Shown: positions 1 to 10,706 of the stretch, in pieces
Layout: every line of letters starts with the position of its first letter
How positions within the stretch are numbered: the first letter of the stretch is position 1
NCBI RefSeq assembly: GCF_029168945.1
Contig: NC_083601.1
Coordinates: forward strand, 37,623,660-37,687,659
Length of the DNA stretch: 64,000 nucleotides
From: Cannabis sativa
Taxonomy: Eukaryota > Streptophyta > Magnoliopsida > Rosales > Cannabaceae
Direction of reading: 5' to 3'
The notes under the pieces: generated by a model
What the model saw: only the letters and a program-made list of their open reading frames with translations
Databases searched by the model: none
What the model was told of the DNA's origin: nothing
Made by a program: the position numbers and the translations under genes

Positions 1-247
1 CTTGCCTCTGGGGCCACCACTGAAATTTTCAATTATGATTTATTTATTTCTTTCTCTAGTTTACTTTTTGAAGTTCCAAGCTAGTTTTTTTTTTTTTTTT
101 TTTTCTCAAAAGCACTATATATATTTTTTTTATTCTGAAGAAATTGTGATTTATACTTTATACGAATATCTCTATTTCGATGAATGAAGTTAACATTTGT
201 TTTGGTATATCCCAACAACTAATTAATTATTTTTGTATAAATTTCAG

Positions 248-2564
248 GAATATGTGTACAATAGGCTTCAATTTAGGTAAGTATATATGGTACGAGTATT
301 AATTTGGTTATATGTTGTTACTTAAATATATATGTGTGTTAATCTTAATGGTGCATCTTTTTCAAAAAAGAATAAAAAAAATCTTAATGGTTCATACTGT
401 TATTGTTGTTTTTTTTTCAGCTATGGTTGGTATTTCACATTTGTTCAAGGGTTTGTGTATATTTTTCTCATTTACCTACAAGGCTTCAGTACCAAGCAAA
501 TGGTGAATCCATGGAAGACTTATGTAAAGCTGTCTGCCGTTCTAATGGGTTCCCATGGCCTCACTAAAGGTTCCTTGGCTTTTCTCAACTATCCTGCCCA
601 GCTCATGTTCAAATCAACTAAGGTATGCCACACCTATACTCTTATTGGGATAGTAGTTTCATTTTATTATACTGAATTTTGGAAGATGGTAGAGAGTTTT
701 CTGTTTCAAAGTTAAGTACACCTACTAAACTAACTTGACAGTAATGCAGCATTACCTGTATTAATTAGCCAATTCAATATTACGAGTTTGAATTTTAGAA
801 CAATGAGATCTGTTAATTTCAGTTGCTGGGAGGTAGTTAGTGAAAAGCCAAAGACCCCATTTCCCCCCCTCCTTTTTCCTAATGTTTACTGTGATGATTT
901 TGGTGTTCTAGGTTCTACCTGTGATGATTATGGGGGCTTTCATACCGGGTTTGAGAAGGAAATATCCACTTCATGAATATCTTTCTGCTGTTCTTTTAGT
1001 TGTGGGTTTGATTCTTTTCACCCTAGCCGATGCTCAAACATCTCCCAACTTCAGCATGATTGGTGTTTTAATGGTATCTGGTGCTCTAGTCATGGATTCT
1101 TTTCTGGGAAATTTGCAAGAAGCAATCTTCACCATGAATCCCGAAACAACACAGGTGACCTTCATGGAATAGTTGTGTTATAATTTAAAAACAAGCTGTC
1201 TTTTTTCATTAACAAAGACATAGAAAAGTGCACACATTAACATTTGACTTCACATGTTTCTTGTTTTGTTATCCATTTGGACAGACGGAGATGCTCTTTT
1301 GTTCCACCGTGGTGGGTTTGCCATTCTTGATCCCTCCCATGCTTTTAACAGGGGAACTATTCAGAGCTTGGAATTCTTGTTACCAGGTACATAAAAACAT
1401 TCTCATGTCACACATATCACAAGCTTCACTGCAGACCTTTTGGATTTTAATAACAAAATAAGTTTTTGGTGCAGCATCCTTATGTGTATGGCGTGTTGGT
1501 CTTTGAAGCCATGGCCACGTTTGTAGGCCAGGTCTCTGTTCTCTCCCTAATTGCTCTTTTTGGAGCTGCAACCACAGCCATGGTATGACACATAATCTAA
1601 TTTCTTTTCTTGCATAAACCACATTTAATTTTATACACACAAGTATATAGATAAGATCACTGGTTTAACTTTATAAATTTTTCATCAATGTGAGTGGTGA
1701 CTACCAAAAGATACCCCATTCATATATCATATCATGTTGAAAAGACACAGTATACTTTATGTTTTTTACTTTTTCATTTGAATGTCATAGTACAAGTTCA
1801 TAATAATCTATCATTTTGAAAAGACACTTAGCACAGTAAGTGTGACACAAAAAACGTGCCTTACTTTAGGGTAAAAAACAATGTGGTGGTACCAAAGAAT
1901 CATTTGTTGAACTTGTCGTTTCTTAACACATATTGTGGCCACAAGTGAGTGATCACGAGCTTTATGTTTCTCAACACATATTAGAGTTTCGTCACACTGT
2001 TGTGTGTAGATAGAGGTGAGCCTATAGTAGCACCACTTGTTGAAAAATGATCACGAGTTTCATGCTTGGTTCCCAAATATTAGAACTCGCCACTATTTGG
2101 CTTGGATCAGATATTTCACAGCTCCAACTGGAGCCCACTAGGTAATTTCTGGGGTGGTGCTTATAGTGGGGTCGGATATCATAGGATTCATATATAGCTG
2201 CACGAGTAGCACCTCTGAGCATTTGTAGCAAAATCACATGTTTCAAGCACTTGTACTTTAAGCATTATTAATATAACGTTGTGGTGATTTTAATGTTGGA
2301 ATAATGGTACTAATAATGTGCGTTTGACAGATTACAACGGCAAGAAAAGCGGTAACATTATTGCTTTCATACATGATATTCACAAAACCATTAACTGAGC
2401 AGCACGGGACTGGACTTCTTCTGATTGGGATGGGAATCACAATGAAGCTCTTGCCTGAAAACAAACCACCGCAGAGGCTTCCTAAACCAGCTCCCTCCAC
2501 TCAAATGACCACAAATGGGAAACAGGAAGAAGATGGTGATGAAGAGAAGAGGCCATTGGTCTGA
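248..2564 (+). CDS. UTR2: UDP-galactose transporter 2-like nucleotide-sugar transporter, 3' part (5' exons outside window)
   Basis: Multi-pass transporter of the SLC35B family, whose plant members (UTR2/UTR4 type) are annotated as UDP-galactose transporters of the ER/Golgi; the substrate is inferred from family only. Exons read with GT-AG borders: 248-276, 421-622, 912-1154, 1285-1386, 1475-1582, 2331-2564 (TGA). The first exon visible reads EYVYNRLQF and joins in frame to SYGWYFTF. Family blocks follow: [81 protein letters not shown] and [15 protein letters not shown]. The tail is acidic and ends KRPLV, with no KKxx retrieval signal. The N-terminal exon(s) lie left of position 1, and 1-247 is intron. 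The intron at 1583-2330 is about 750 bases with nothing recognisable. Identity as this family is firm; exact sugar specificity is not. Confidence 0.93.
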
Positions 2565-2754
2565 TCTGATGAGACAACACCTTTATTACTCTTTTTTTTT
2601 TGGTTCATTTATATTGTTCAACTGTTATAAGGCAAGAATAGGAAACAGTGCTAAGTATGCTTGTAGATTTAGGCTTCTTTTATTTATTTTCAATTCTTTG
2701 TATTGGTGAAGTGGGATAAGAATTACTGACCACATGTTTTCTTCTAAAAAAGTC

Positions 2755-2756
<2 letters not shown>

Positions 2757-2799
<43 letters not shown>
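2757..2799. repeat. (AG)n microsatellite
   Basis: About 21 perfect AG units about 190 bases downstream of the UTR2 stop, probably in or just beyond its 3' UTR. Expected to be length-polymorphic. Confidence 0.95.
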
Positions 2800-2802
<3 letters not shown>

Positions 2803-3008
2803 GTCTGCTTCTGTAGTGGGGGGCTGCCTTTGATTGTTACATATTTTGGGCTTTGGAAGTTGGAGTTCAATTATCCTAACACCCCAAAACGAAAAAGCTT
2901 ATTAATTTGATATTTTTTTATTTTATTTTTCTGTAGTTCTTTCTCAATTCAACTCTAATTTTGAGATTATTTTAATATTGGAAGCGACGGGTATGTTACT
3001 AATGGCTT

Positions 3009-3522
3009 AGGGGTATGTATTGAATATCCAATTGTGATTGGATTGGATTGGATGTTATTTTTAAATATTTAATTGGATCAAATGTTGGATAGGGTGTCCA
3101 AAAATTCAATACATCCAATCGAAGTAATTAGTATTTTTATTTAGTTTGGATGAGTAATTAAATTTTATATTATTATACGTGAAATATATATGTATATATA
3201 AAAATTAACATTAATTTTTTTTTTCTTGGATTTTATAGATCCAATACATACCGGATTTAAAATATTAGATAGATCCGATCTGATCCAAACAGTACTAGGT
3301 CTAAAATATTGAATAAATCTAAATTAAACCAATAAATATATATGAAATACATTCAACGGATAGAACCGATCCAATCGAACATCCAATAGATGTTGGATCG
3401 ATTGGATGACTAATATTAATTGGATTGGATCGGATCGGATGGTAAAATCTAACATCTAATATATAATTGGATCGGATCTGGATATGTTTAAAAATATTGG
3501 ATGTGATCTAATGAACACCCCT
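3009..3522. mobile_element. Non-autonomous TIR element rich in GGATTGGAT/GGATCGGAT
   Basis: The left end begins AGGGGTATGTATTG and the right end finishes in GAACACCCCT, an imperfect inverted pair. The interior is rich in GGATTGGAT, GGATCGGAT and their complements. No coding capacity is seen. The termini and interior motif resemble the element at 39948-41432, so they are probably the same family. A target duplication could not be recognised here, so the borders are approximate. Confidence 0.6.
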
Positions 3523-3975
3523 GAATATGGCCATTTGATGTTAGCTACTATGATTGAAGTTTGAACACAGTTTAATTATAAGAATAAGAGATTTAAAAAT
3601 AAATAAATAGGACTTTCCACCACAACTATTATCGTTTTTTTTAGTATTTATTTATTTATTTATATTAACTTAAGAAGTTTAATGGGAATATTATTTATAA
3701 AAATGGATATATCTTAAAAAAAATAAAAAAATAATGGTAAAAATTAAAACGAGTAAAGGAGAGTGTATATACAATGTAATTTTTCTTTTAATATAAGGAG
3801 TTTTGTACCATAATTCAAGCTGCCTAATGTTTAGGTCAGTCTTAATTTGAACCCAAGCCCACCCAAACCTGAAACACCTAAACTCAAACCCTAAAATGGG
3901 CAGGCTGCCTAATGTTTAAGTATTATGTTTTTATGTTTGTGCAGTAATTTTGTGGGCAGATATAATTACTCTTAC

Positions 3976-4285
3976 GAGGCGTTTGGTTGGGAGGAATGAA
4001 AATATAGGAATAGGAATGGGAATGGGAATGGGAATAGGAATGGAATAAAATTTAAAATGTATAAAAAAAATTGATAAAAAAATAATTAATTTTTTTTTTC
4101 TTGTTACATTGGAATGGTCATTCTTTCCTTTTTAAAATGGAATAGCCATTCCATCAAAATGCTGGAAAGAGCATTCCATTAGAATGTCATTCCAATACTT
4201 TAAAATGCAACCAAACAAAGGAATAGAATGAATTATTTCATTTCTATTCCATTTCATTTCATTACTTCCAACCAAACAACACCTT
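3976..4285. mobile_element. MITE with GTTTGGTTGG-type inverted termini
   Basis: About 310 bp. The left end GAGGCGTTTGGTTGGGAGG pairs with the inverted right end, whose complement reads AAGGTGTTGTTTGGTTGG. The interior contains GGGAATGGGAAT and ATTCCATT-type inverted blocks and could fold on itself. It has no ORF. The superfamily is uncertain because no clear target duplication is visible. Confidence 0.6.
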
Positions 4286-5031
4286 AAAATAATAGAAGTT
4301 GTTGGCAGTGCTCATGCCTTATTTGGCCCTTGACACGCATAAATTGATATTTGATTGCAGTGAACATTTTTTTGGTACAATTTATATATGTATTTTTAGT
4401 GTAATACTAGTTATAATTTCATCATTTAAATAATAAAATGTAAATGTTTTCAATTAAAAAAAAAAAACAATTCTATCGATTTTGACAAAAAAAAAAGTTT
4501 GATTGGATAAAAAAAACGTGTATTGTTTTGTTTTGTTTATAAACTAATTATAGATGAAGATTTTTTATATTTAACTTTTTTTTTTTTTTTGGATAAAAGC
4601 TATTAAACCTAAAACTAATAGAGTACTGCTGAGTGGTGGTACCCAAACAGAAGAGTGGGTTATTATATGCAAACAAACAAACAAGTTGGTAAATTGAACT
4701 TTTATTAATTTTATTGGATAAGAAAAGAATCACGCAGGGTTGTCCTGGCCTTTTCCATTTGATTTTATTGGAGAAAAAAAAAATAGAGCTAATTGAACGA
4801 CACATAGTGAAAAAAAAGCCAATGAGCTGAGGATGTTGCTAACATAACGTGTCAGAAAACTCCCATGCATTTCGACACGTTACAATTTTAGTCAGTCAAC
4901 TAAAAAATTATATATAGAAGATGATAGTAAAAACTTAAATGCCTGAAATAATCTATACCAATTAAAAGCGGTAGTTGTAAATTACTATTTAAAATAAATA
5001 AAAAAAAATTACAGAGAGAAAAAGAAGACTA
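4286..5031. other. Intergenic, upstream of the VIT-like gene
   Basis: AT-rich DNA with homopolymer runs and no gene. The last 100-200 bases should contain the promoter and 5' UTR of the VIT-like gene, but no convincing TATA box or other element can be named. Short ORFs here are low-complexity. Confidence 0.5.
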
Positions 5032-6405
5032 ATGAGATCAAGAATGGAAGAAACAGATCAAAGCAGCAGAGAAATATTGGTAGTGGACGAAGAAAGTGAT
5101 GGTGAAGGAAGAAGAGAAAGGCCAAAATTGCCGTGGAATAGTGAATATGGGAAGAGCATTGTGTATGGAGGTCTCGACGCCATTGTCACTTGCTTCTCTC
5201 TCATTTCATCCATCTCCGCCAATAGACTTTCTTCTGGTACTTACCATTAATTACTACTACTTTCATTTATGCTCTGTTTTTCTTGTTCTTTGCAAATAAA
5301 TCATTTAATTGGAAAGTTATACACTTTTATCAAGTTATTTAATTTGATGTGTACGTATGATACACAATAAAAGCTTTTAAATGTTCCATTATTGGGTCCT
5401 GGTCCTCCCAGTTATGTATGTTTCGATACAAACATATATATATACAAGCAAACAAATGAAGAAAAAAAAAGAACCCATTACCAAATACAGTTAACAAATA
5501 AATTAAGCAACGAATGGTACTTTAGTGGGTCAAAAAAGTAATTGCGATGATAACGAAAACGACAAGTCGCGGAGAACATGGGTGGTCTGATTTATGGCCC
5601 TCGTGGTGGTGCTGGGGAAGTGAAATAGTATATCTAAAGGAGAAAAAAAGAGGATGAACAAGAATGTATGTATAGTCACACATGCAGTACGTTTTTTGCT
5701 TAAAAAGGAATTTTTTTTTTTTTTTTGGTTTATGCGATTTTATGTTAATTTGCTTTTTATTAAGTGTTAGATTGTGATATTAGCAGTAGTACTAGTAATA
5801 TTTAAGATATACAGTAGAACCTCGAGAGTTTATGACTAAATAGACTTACCCCAGGGAAAAAAAAAAAATTAAAATACCAAAAAATATATAATAACAATAA
5901 ATAATTATTAATACTATATTATAATAGAATTATTTCAAAGTAAATATAATTTTAATACATATATTACAATTTGGAATAAAATTATTAATTTTATGTAAAT
6001 AAATTTACAAAATATATTTATATATTTTATAAAGATGTAATTATTCTTAAATAGGGGTATACTTTGTTAATACGAGACTTAGAAAATGTATAACTAATTA
6101 CAATTAGAGGTTATTCTTATTTATAACTGGTCCAAATTGGGACTTGATTTTTCTATAACAAATTAGAAGTTATTCTTGAATAGAGTATTCTTAAATAGAG
6201 GTTCTACTGTATTTTGGTAACTTGTTGAGGAGTGTGGTAATTGGTGTAGTGGATGTTTTGGTGCTTGGGTTTGCAAATTTGGTGGCGGATGGAATATCAA
6301 TGGGATTTGGAGATTTTGTATCAAGCAGCACAGAAAAGGATGCGGCTGTAATAGAAAGGGCTGTTACTGAGTGGGATGTTACTAATCATAGTGGTCCTCA
6401 GAAAA
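5032..6405 (+). pseudogene. CCC1/VIT1-family membrane protein (MEB-like), 5' half; gene interrupted by MULE
   Basis: Exon 1 is 5032-5236; exon 2 runs from 6250 and is cut at 6405 by the element that follows. Exon 1 encodes an acidic N-terminus, then the CCC1/VIT family block EYGKSIVYGGLDAIVTCFSL. Exon 2 gives VLGFANLVADGISMGFGDF and ERAVTEWDVTNHS, typical of plant 'membrane protein of ER body-like'/vacuolar iron transporter homologues. The family moves Fe/Mn into vacuoles or ER-derived bodies; the substrate here is inference. In this haplotype translation would run four codons into the transposon and stop at a TGA just after 6415. The 3' half is at 15162-15816. The ATG at 5032 is chosen because it opens the frame; a second in-frame ATG lies four codons later. 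The product would be 270 residues if uninterrupted. Confidence 0.85.
5812..6209. mobile_element. TA-flanked TIR element inside intron 1 of the VIT-like gene
   Basis: The termini CAGTAGAACCTC and GAGGTTCTACTG are inverted copies flanked by TA on both sides. This fits Tc1/mariner-type insertion. It is about 400 bp, very AT-rich and non-coding. It sits within the 1-kb intron 5237-6249; the rest of that intron is AT-rich with nothing recognisable. Confidence 0.7.
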
Positions 6406-6894
6406 GGGAAATTTGAATTTGTATGCTTGCATTTAATTAAAATTTGTCCTCAAAACTCATAATACCCCATATTTTAAATATATGACCATTTTTTCTATTA
6501 TACCCAAAATACCCTCTCTTTTTTCCTTCACCCCCTATCACTTCTTCTCTCTTTCCCTCTCTTCTTTTCTCAACTGCAGAAGCTACACAAAGGAGTCAAT
6601 TTTTGCTCCTCATTCTCATCCTCACTACCAGCACCACTGCTGTAAGGCTCACCACAAGCTCACCACATAATTTCTCTCATTTTTGGACGAGCATACTGCT
6701 AACTTATGGGTAATTTTTTTTTTGTTTTGAACAATCTTGTTTGTTGTTGTTGTTATATTTAGTTTAGAATGTTATTTTGATGCTTGATACGTAGATTATT
6801 TGTTATTTGTTGTTTTTCGATAAAGTTCTTTACTGTGAAATCTGGATTTGTTCAGTTTTCTCGCATTTTTCGTCGGGCCCGAATCTTTGGCAGA

Positions 6895-7312
6895 TGGGGG
6901 TCCGATGGTGAAAAATTTGATGGCGGGGAAGACGCCCAGATGGGGATTCGATGGTCGGACCATGTAGGTCCGATGGTCCGACCGTTCGTATTTTTTTAAT
7001 TTTTTTTATTTTTTTGGACACAGGGTTCGATGCTCTTTATGTGGGCCGTCTGGAGATGCGATGGTGAACCATGTAGGTCAGATGGTCCGACCCTTTTGGT
7101 ATTTTTTTTTTATTTTTTTTATTTTTTGGACACGGGTCCGATGCTCTTTATGTGGGCCCGATGGGTCCGATGGTCGGACCATGTGGGTCCAGATGGTCCG
7201 ACCCTATTGGTTTTTATTTTTTTTATTTTTTGGACCGAGTCCGATGCTTGCTATGTGGGTCGGTAGATTGATGGTCGGACCATGTGGGTCCGATGGTCCG
7301 ACCCTTTTGGTT
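6895..7312. repeat. Left subterminal tandem repeats of the MULE
   Basis: About four degenerate units of roughly 100-110 bp. Each contains a palindrome-like core (GGTCGGACCATG followed by GGTCCGATGGTCCGACC), then a T-rich spacer, then GGACACGGGTCCGATGCT with CTTTATGTGGGCC. Core copies start near 6957, 7067, 7186 and 7278. A related array with CCATCGGACC/GACCATCGGGCCC motifs lies at the other end of the element in inverted orientation, suggesting transposase-binding sites. Confidence 0.8.
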
Positions 7313-7334
7313 TTTTTTTTTATTTTTTTTCTGG

Positions 7335-7740
7335 GAAATTTGATTATTATTTATTTTGTAGTGATTTATTAATATTTGTGTTATTAATTTTTCTTTTATT
7401 AATAATTATTATTTTATTATCAATTAATAATTATTTTTTATTATTAATTATTATTTTAAATAATAATTGTTTTATATTATGAATTATTATTAATTATTGT
7501 TTTATTAATTATTTTTATATTTTTTATGGTTTTAGTAATAATTATTAATTATATTTTATTATTATTTTTTTTAATTTTTTATTATTAATTATTGTTTTAT
7601 TATGAATTATTAATTATAGTTTTATTTTGCATTTTTTTATTAATAATTATTTTATTATTATTTATTAATTATTAATTATTATTTTATTATCAATTAATTA
7701 TTATTGTTTTGTTATTAATGATTAATTAAGATTTTTTTCG
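7335..7740. repeat. TTATTA/AATTAATAATT-rich low-complexity block in the MULE
   Basis: About 400 bp almost entirely of TTATTA, ATTAATTATT and TTTTATTAT units between the left subterminal repeats and the transposase. A larger mirror block lies at 13440-14385. Confidence 0.8.
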
Positions 7741-7799
7741 GTGAGATTTTTGTTGTAAATTATAAGCGTGTTTTTTTAAATGTTTGTGACGATTCAAGC

Positions 7800-10355
7800 T
7801 GTTAATGCGTGTGTTATGTATAATGGTGTTTGGGAGCTTCGATGGTAGAGATTGGATTTATAAAGGGAGTGCCGCTTTGACAATTGACATTGATCCGAGC
7901 CTAAGCTTTACTCGGGTTTGGTTGATGTTTTGTACGAAGAGCTGGATGTTGACAAAGCGGAGTATGACTTGAAATTGGAAGTAAATTACAAGTACGAGGA
8001 AAGGTTTATGAGTATCTGTGAAGTTATTCGAAATGATAAGCGTGCAAGAGTACTTTTTATCACACTTGCGAAGAAGCCGATGAATTTATTCCTTTGTTTG
8101 TGACTTTGTTAAAGAAGAATGTTTGGGTTGATCCTAGTCCCACACCAAGTTCTGTTAAGGATAATCGTAGCGAGGTTGGGAGTTTTGTTCCAGAAACAAA
8201 TCCAGAGGTGTTGGTTGCGGATGTATTACACGAATTAAACACTATGATGCCGAGTGCGTGTTGTAGCACAAATGCCCTTCATTGATGGTTTTGTGATGGT
8301 CCGGACTCGAATATTATGTTGAGGGCAATGATGGCGTAAGAGACGACGAAGGTACGAGGCCCCCATTCTTGTACCTTTGAACTTGACTCCACTATCGTAC
8401 CAAATACCACCGAGCCACCGAGGCCACCGACACATAAAAGAATGCCCGTAGAAGAAAATTGCCAAACACTGGTACTAGTAGTAGTCGTCCGGGCGAAACC
8501 GGTCATGCTAGAGGAACTGCGACGGTACAGTCCTAATAATGGTAGAAGAGACCAATGATGTTAGTGGTCTCCACGATGCTCGAGTACCAATGTATTTGGA
8601 TGGAGCGATCCATTTTCTTCTTCGACAAGTTACGGTAAATTCAAGGAGAAAATGTATACAAGAAGACATCGAGGATCATAGTCATTATATATCTACGGGT
8701 GGCACACCGGGCGGGGAGTTACATGTGGGAAAGTTTTTTAGAGACAAAGAGCATTTAAAGATGGTTGTTGGCCGTATGCAATGAAGAAAGGGTTTGACTA
8801 CTACGTTAGGAAGTGGAAGATCGATATTTGGTACGTCACATGTAAGGATACGATTGTGGGTGGAGATTAAGAGCGAAGAAGAACGTACTTTCTAACATGT
8901 TTGAGGTGAGTACATTTCATAATGTACATACATGTTCCACTTGATCTTCGAGGAAAAGATAACCGTCAAGCATCACCCGTAATAGTTGCCCATCTAATTA
9001 AGGATAAGTTCACAGGCGACGGCTCGGATCGGTTGCCTCCGATATAAGAAAAAGTATGCACAAGGATTACGGGATCCAAATGAGTTACGAAAAGGCATGG
9101 AGGTGCGGAGAAGGCAATACACCCGACTCGGGGTACACCCGAAGATTCGTACTCTTTATTACCTAGTTACTTGCACATGCTACGGTTGCGGAATCCGGGT
9201 ACCATCACGGATTTTGTGGTAGAAGATGGTCGCTTCAAGTATTGTTTCTTCTCTGCAGGTCCTTCTATTCGGGGGTTTAAGTTTTGTCGACTGTTATATG
9301 CGTTGATGGGTCTTTCTTGAAGACTAGGTATGGTGGGCAAATGTTGTGTGCGGTGGCTTTGGATGCGAGGGAGTCATATCTTTCCGATAGCTTTTGCTTT
9401 ATAGTTGACAGTGAAAACCACAATTCCTGGACCTATTTTATGAGAAAATTGAAAGAAACGATTGGTGATGTTGAGAACTTAGCTTTTGTTTCGGATAGGC
9501 ATGAAAGTATTGTTCGTGCTTTGGATATCGTGTTCCACGATGCACACCACGGTGCATGCTACCACCACATTATTATGAACGTGAACCACGAAGTTCAAGG
9601 CCGACGTCTTCACGAATCACATTTACACGTGTGCGTACACGTATTCAAGATCGAAGTTTCACGAAGGGAATTTGAGAACATTCGGGCCATGAATCCGGCG
9701 GTTGCAAAATATCTTGAGGAAATCGGATTTGAAAAATGGGTTCGGTCGTACTTTCCGGGGGTACGTTACAATGTAATGACGAGCAGGCGGGTTGAGAGCT
9801 TCACAACACAACTAAGGATGCGAGAGGCTTCCCCGATCCTTCTTCTTTGTAGCATTCACGAGGTCCAAAGTCCGGAAGTGGTTTGCTTCACGAAAAGAAA
9901 AAGCGACAAGTGGACGAAACCCCTGTACAGCACCGAAATGGAGGAGGACTTGGCATTGCATTTTGAAAAAGGTCGAGTTTTTGAACGTTGACTCATGCGG
10001 GCCTTACACGTTGCAGGGTTCACCTGGAAGAACGATTCTCACGGTGGCGTAGTGGACTTGCGGGAAAGAGTTGCACTTGCGGCTTGTTCCGGTGCATGAA
10101 GTTTCCTTGTCCTCATGCATGTCTTGCATCTCGGGAGCGAAGTATTAGCGTGTACACACTATGCTCGCCATATTACACAACCGAATATTGGAGGAGAACA
10201 TACGAAGGAACAATTATGCCGATTGGTGACGAGGATGATTGGGAATTACGATGACATAAAGAACATGACGGTTGGAGTGCTCGTTGAGAAGCAACCGGTA
10301 GGGCGACCCAAGAAGCAAAAGGTTGGAAGAATTAAGAACAAGCGACGCTTGTAAT
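7800..10355 (+). pseudogene. MuDR-type (MULE) transposase, frameshifted
   Basis: DDE transposase that would catalyse cut-and-paste mobilisation of the MULE. An N-terminal MuDR-like region (7918-8100) is followed by a zinc-finger/WRKY-like region read across several frames: HVGKFFRDKEHLK near 8720, then a frame change into YAMKKGFDYYVRKW near 8777, then FHNVHTC near 8920. The catalytic core is open at 9284-9991. It has CVDGSFLKTRYGGQ (first Asp), LAFVSDRHESI (second Asp), HGACYHHIIMNVNH and TSRRVESF (Glu). A SWIM zinc finger, CTCGLFRCMKFPCPHAC, follows at about 10064-10130, then a basic GRPKKQKVGRIKNKR tail and a zinc-knuckle remnant CSKCGATGH near 10385. Around 9360-9410 two compensating shifts scramble the usual HIFPIAFA block. 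As assembled it cannot make one protein. Confidence 0.85.
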
Positions 10356-10706
10356 GGTGAAAGGATTATAAAATCACGAAAATGTAGCAAGTGCGGTGCC
10401 ACGGGACACAACGAAGCACTTGCACCTACGAGGTTTAACATAAATTTTTAGTTTATTAGTATTGTGATGCTTGGACTATTATGTTATTTATATTTATGGT
10501 GTAAAATATTTTTAATTTGTGGCATGAACATGTGTTGTACTGTTACGTATTTCGTATTGCATTATTTCTAAACTTTGTTAAAAATCTGAGCCAAAAACAA
10601 GTTCTACTGATAAAATAAAATAATTTTAGTGAAAGTAGTTTGTTCAAATTGAAAAGTGTAAAAGTAAACATTGTTCAACAAATATAAAAAATTAAACATC
10701 TAAAGT

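Noticed and set aside
312..506. Alternative short ORFs across the UTR2 intron/exon border
   Set aside because: They run through the splice acceptor at 420; the spliced frame gives the conserved transporter sequence.
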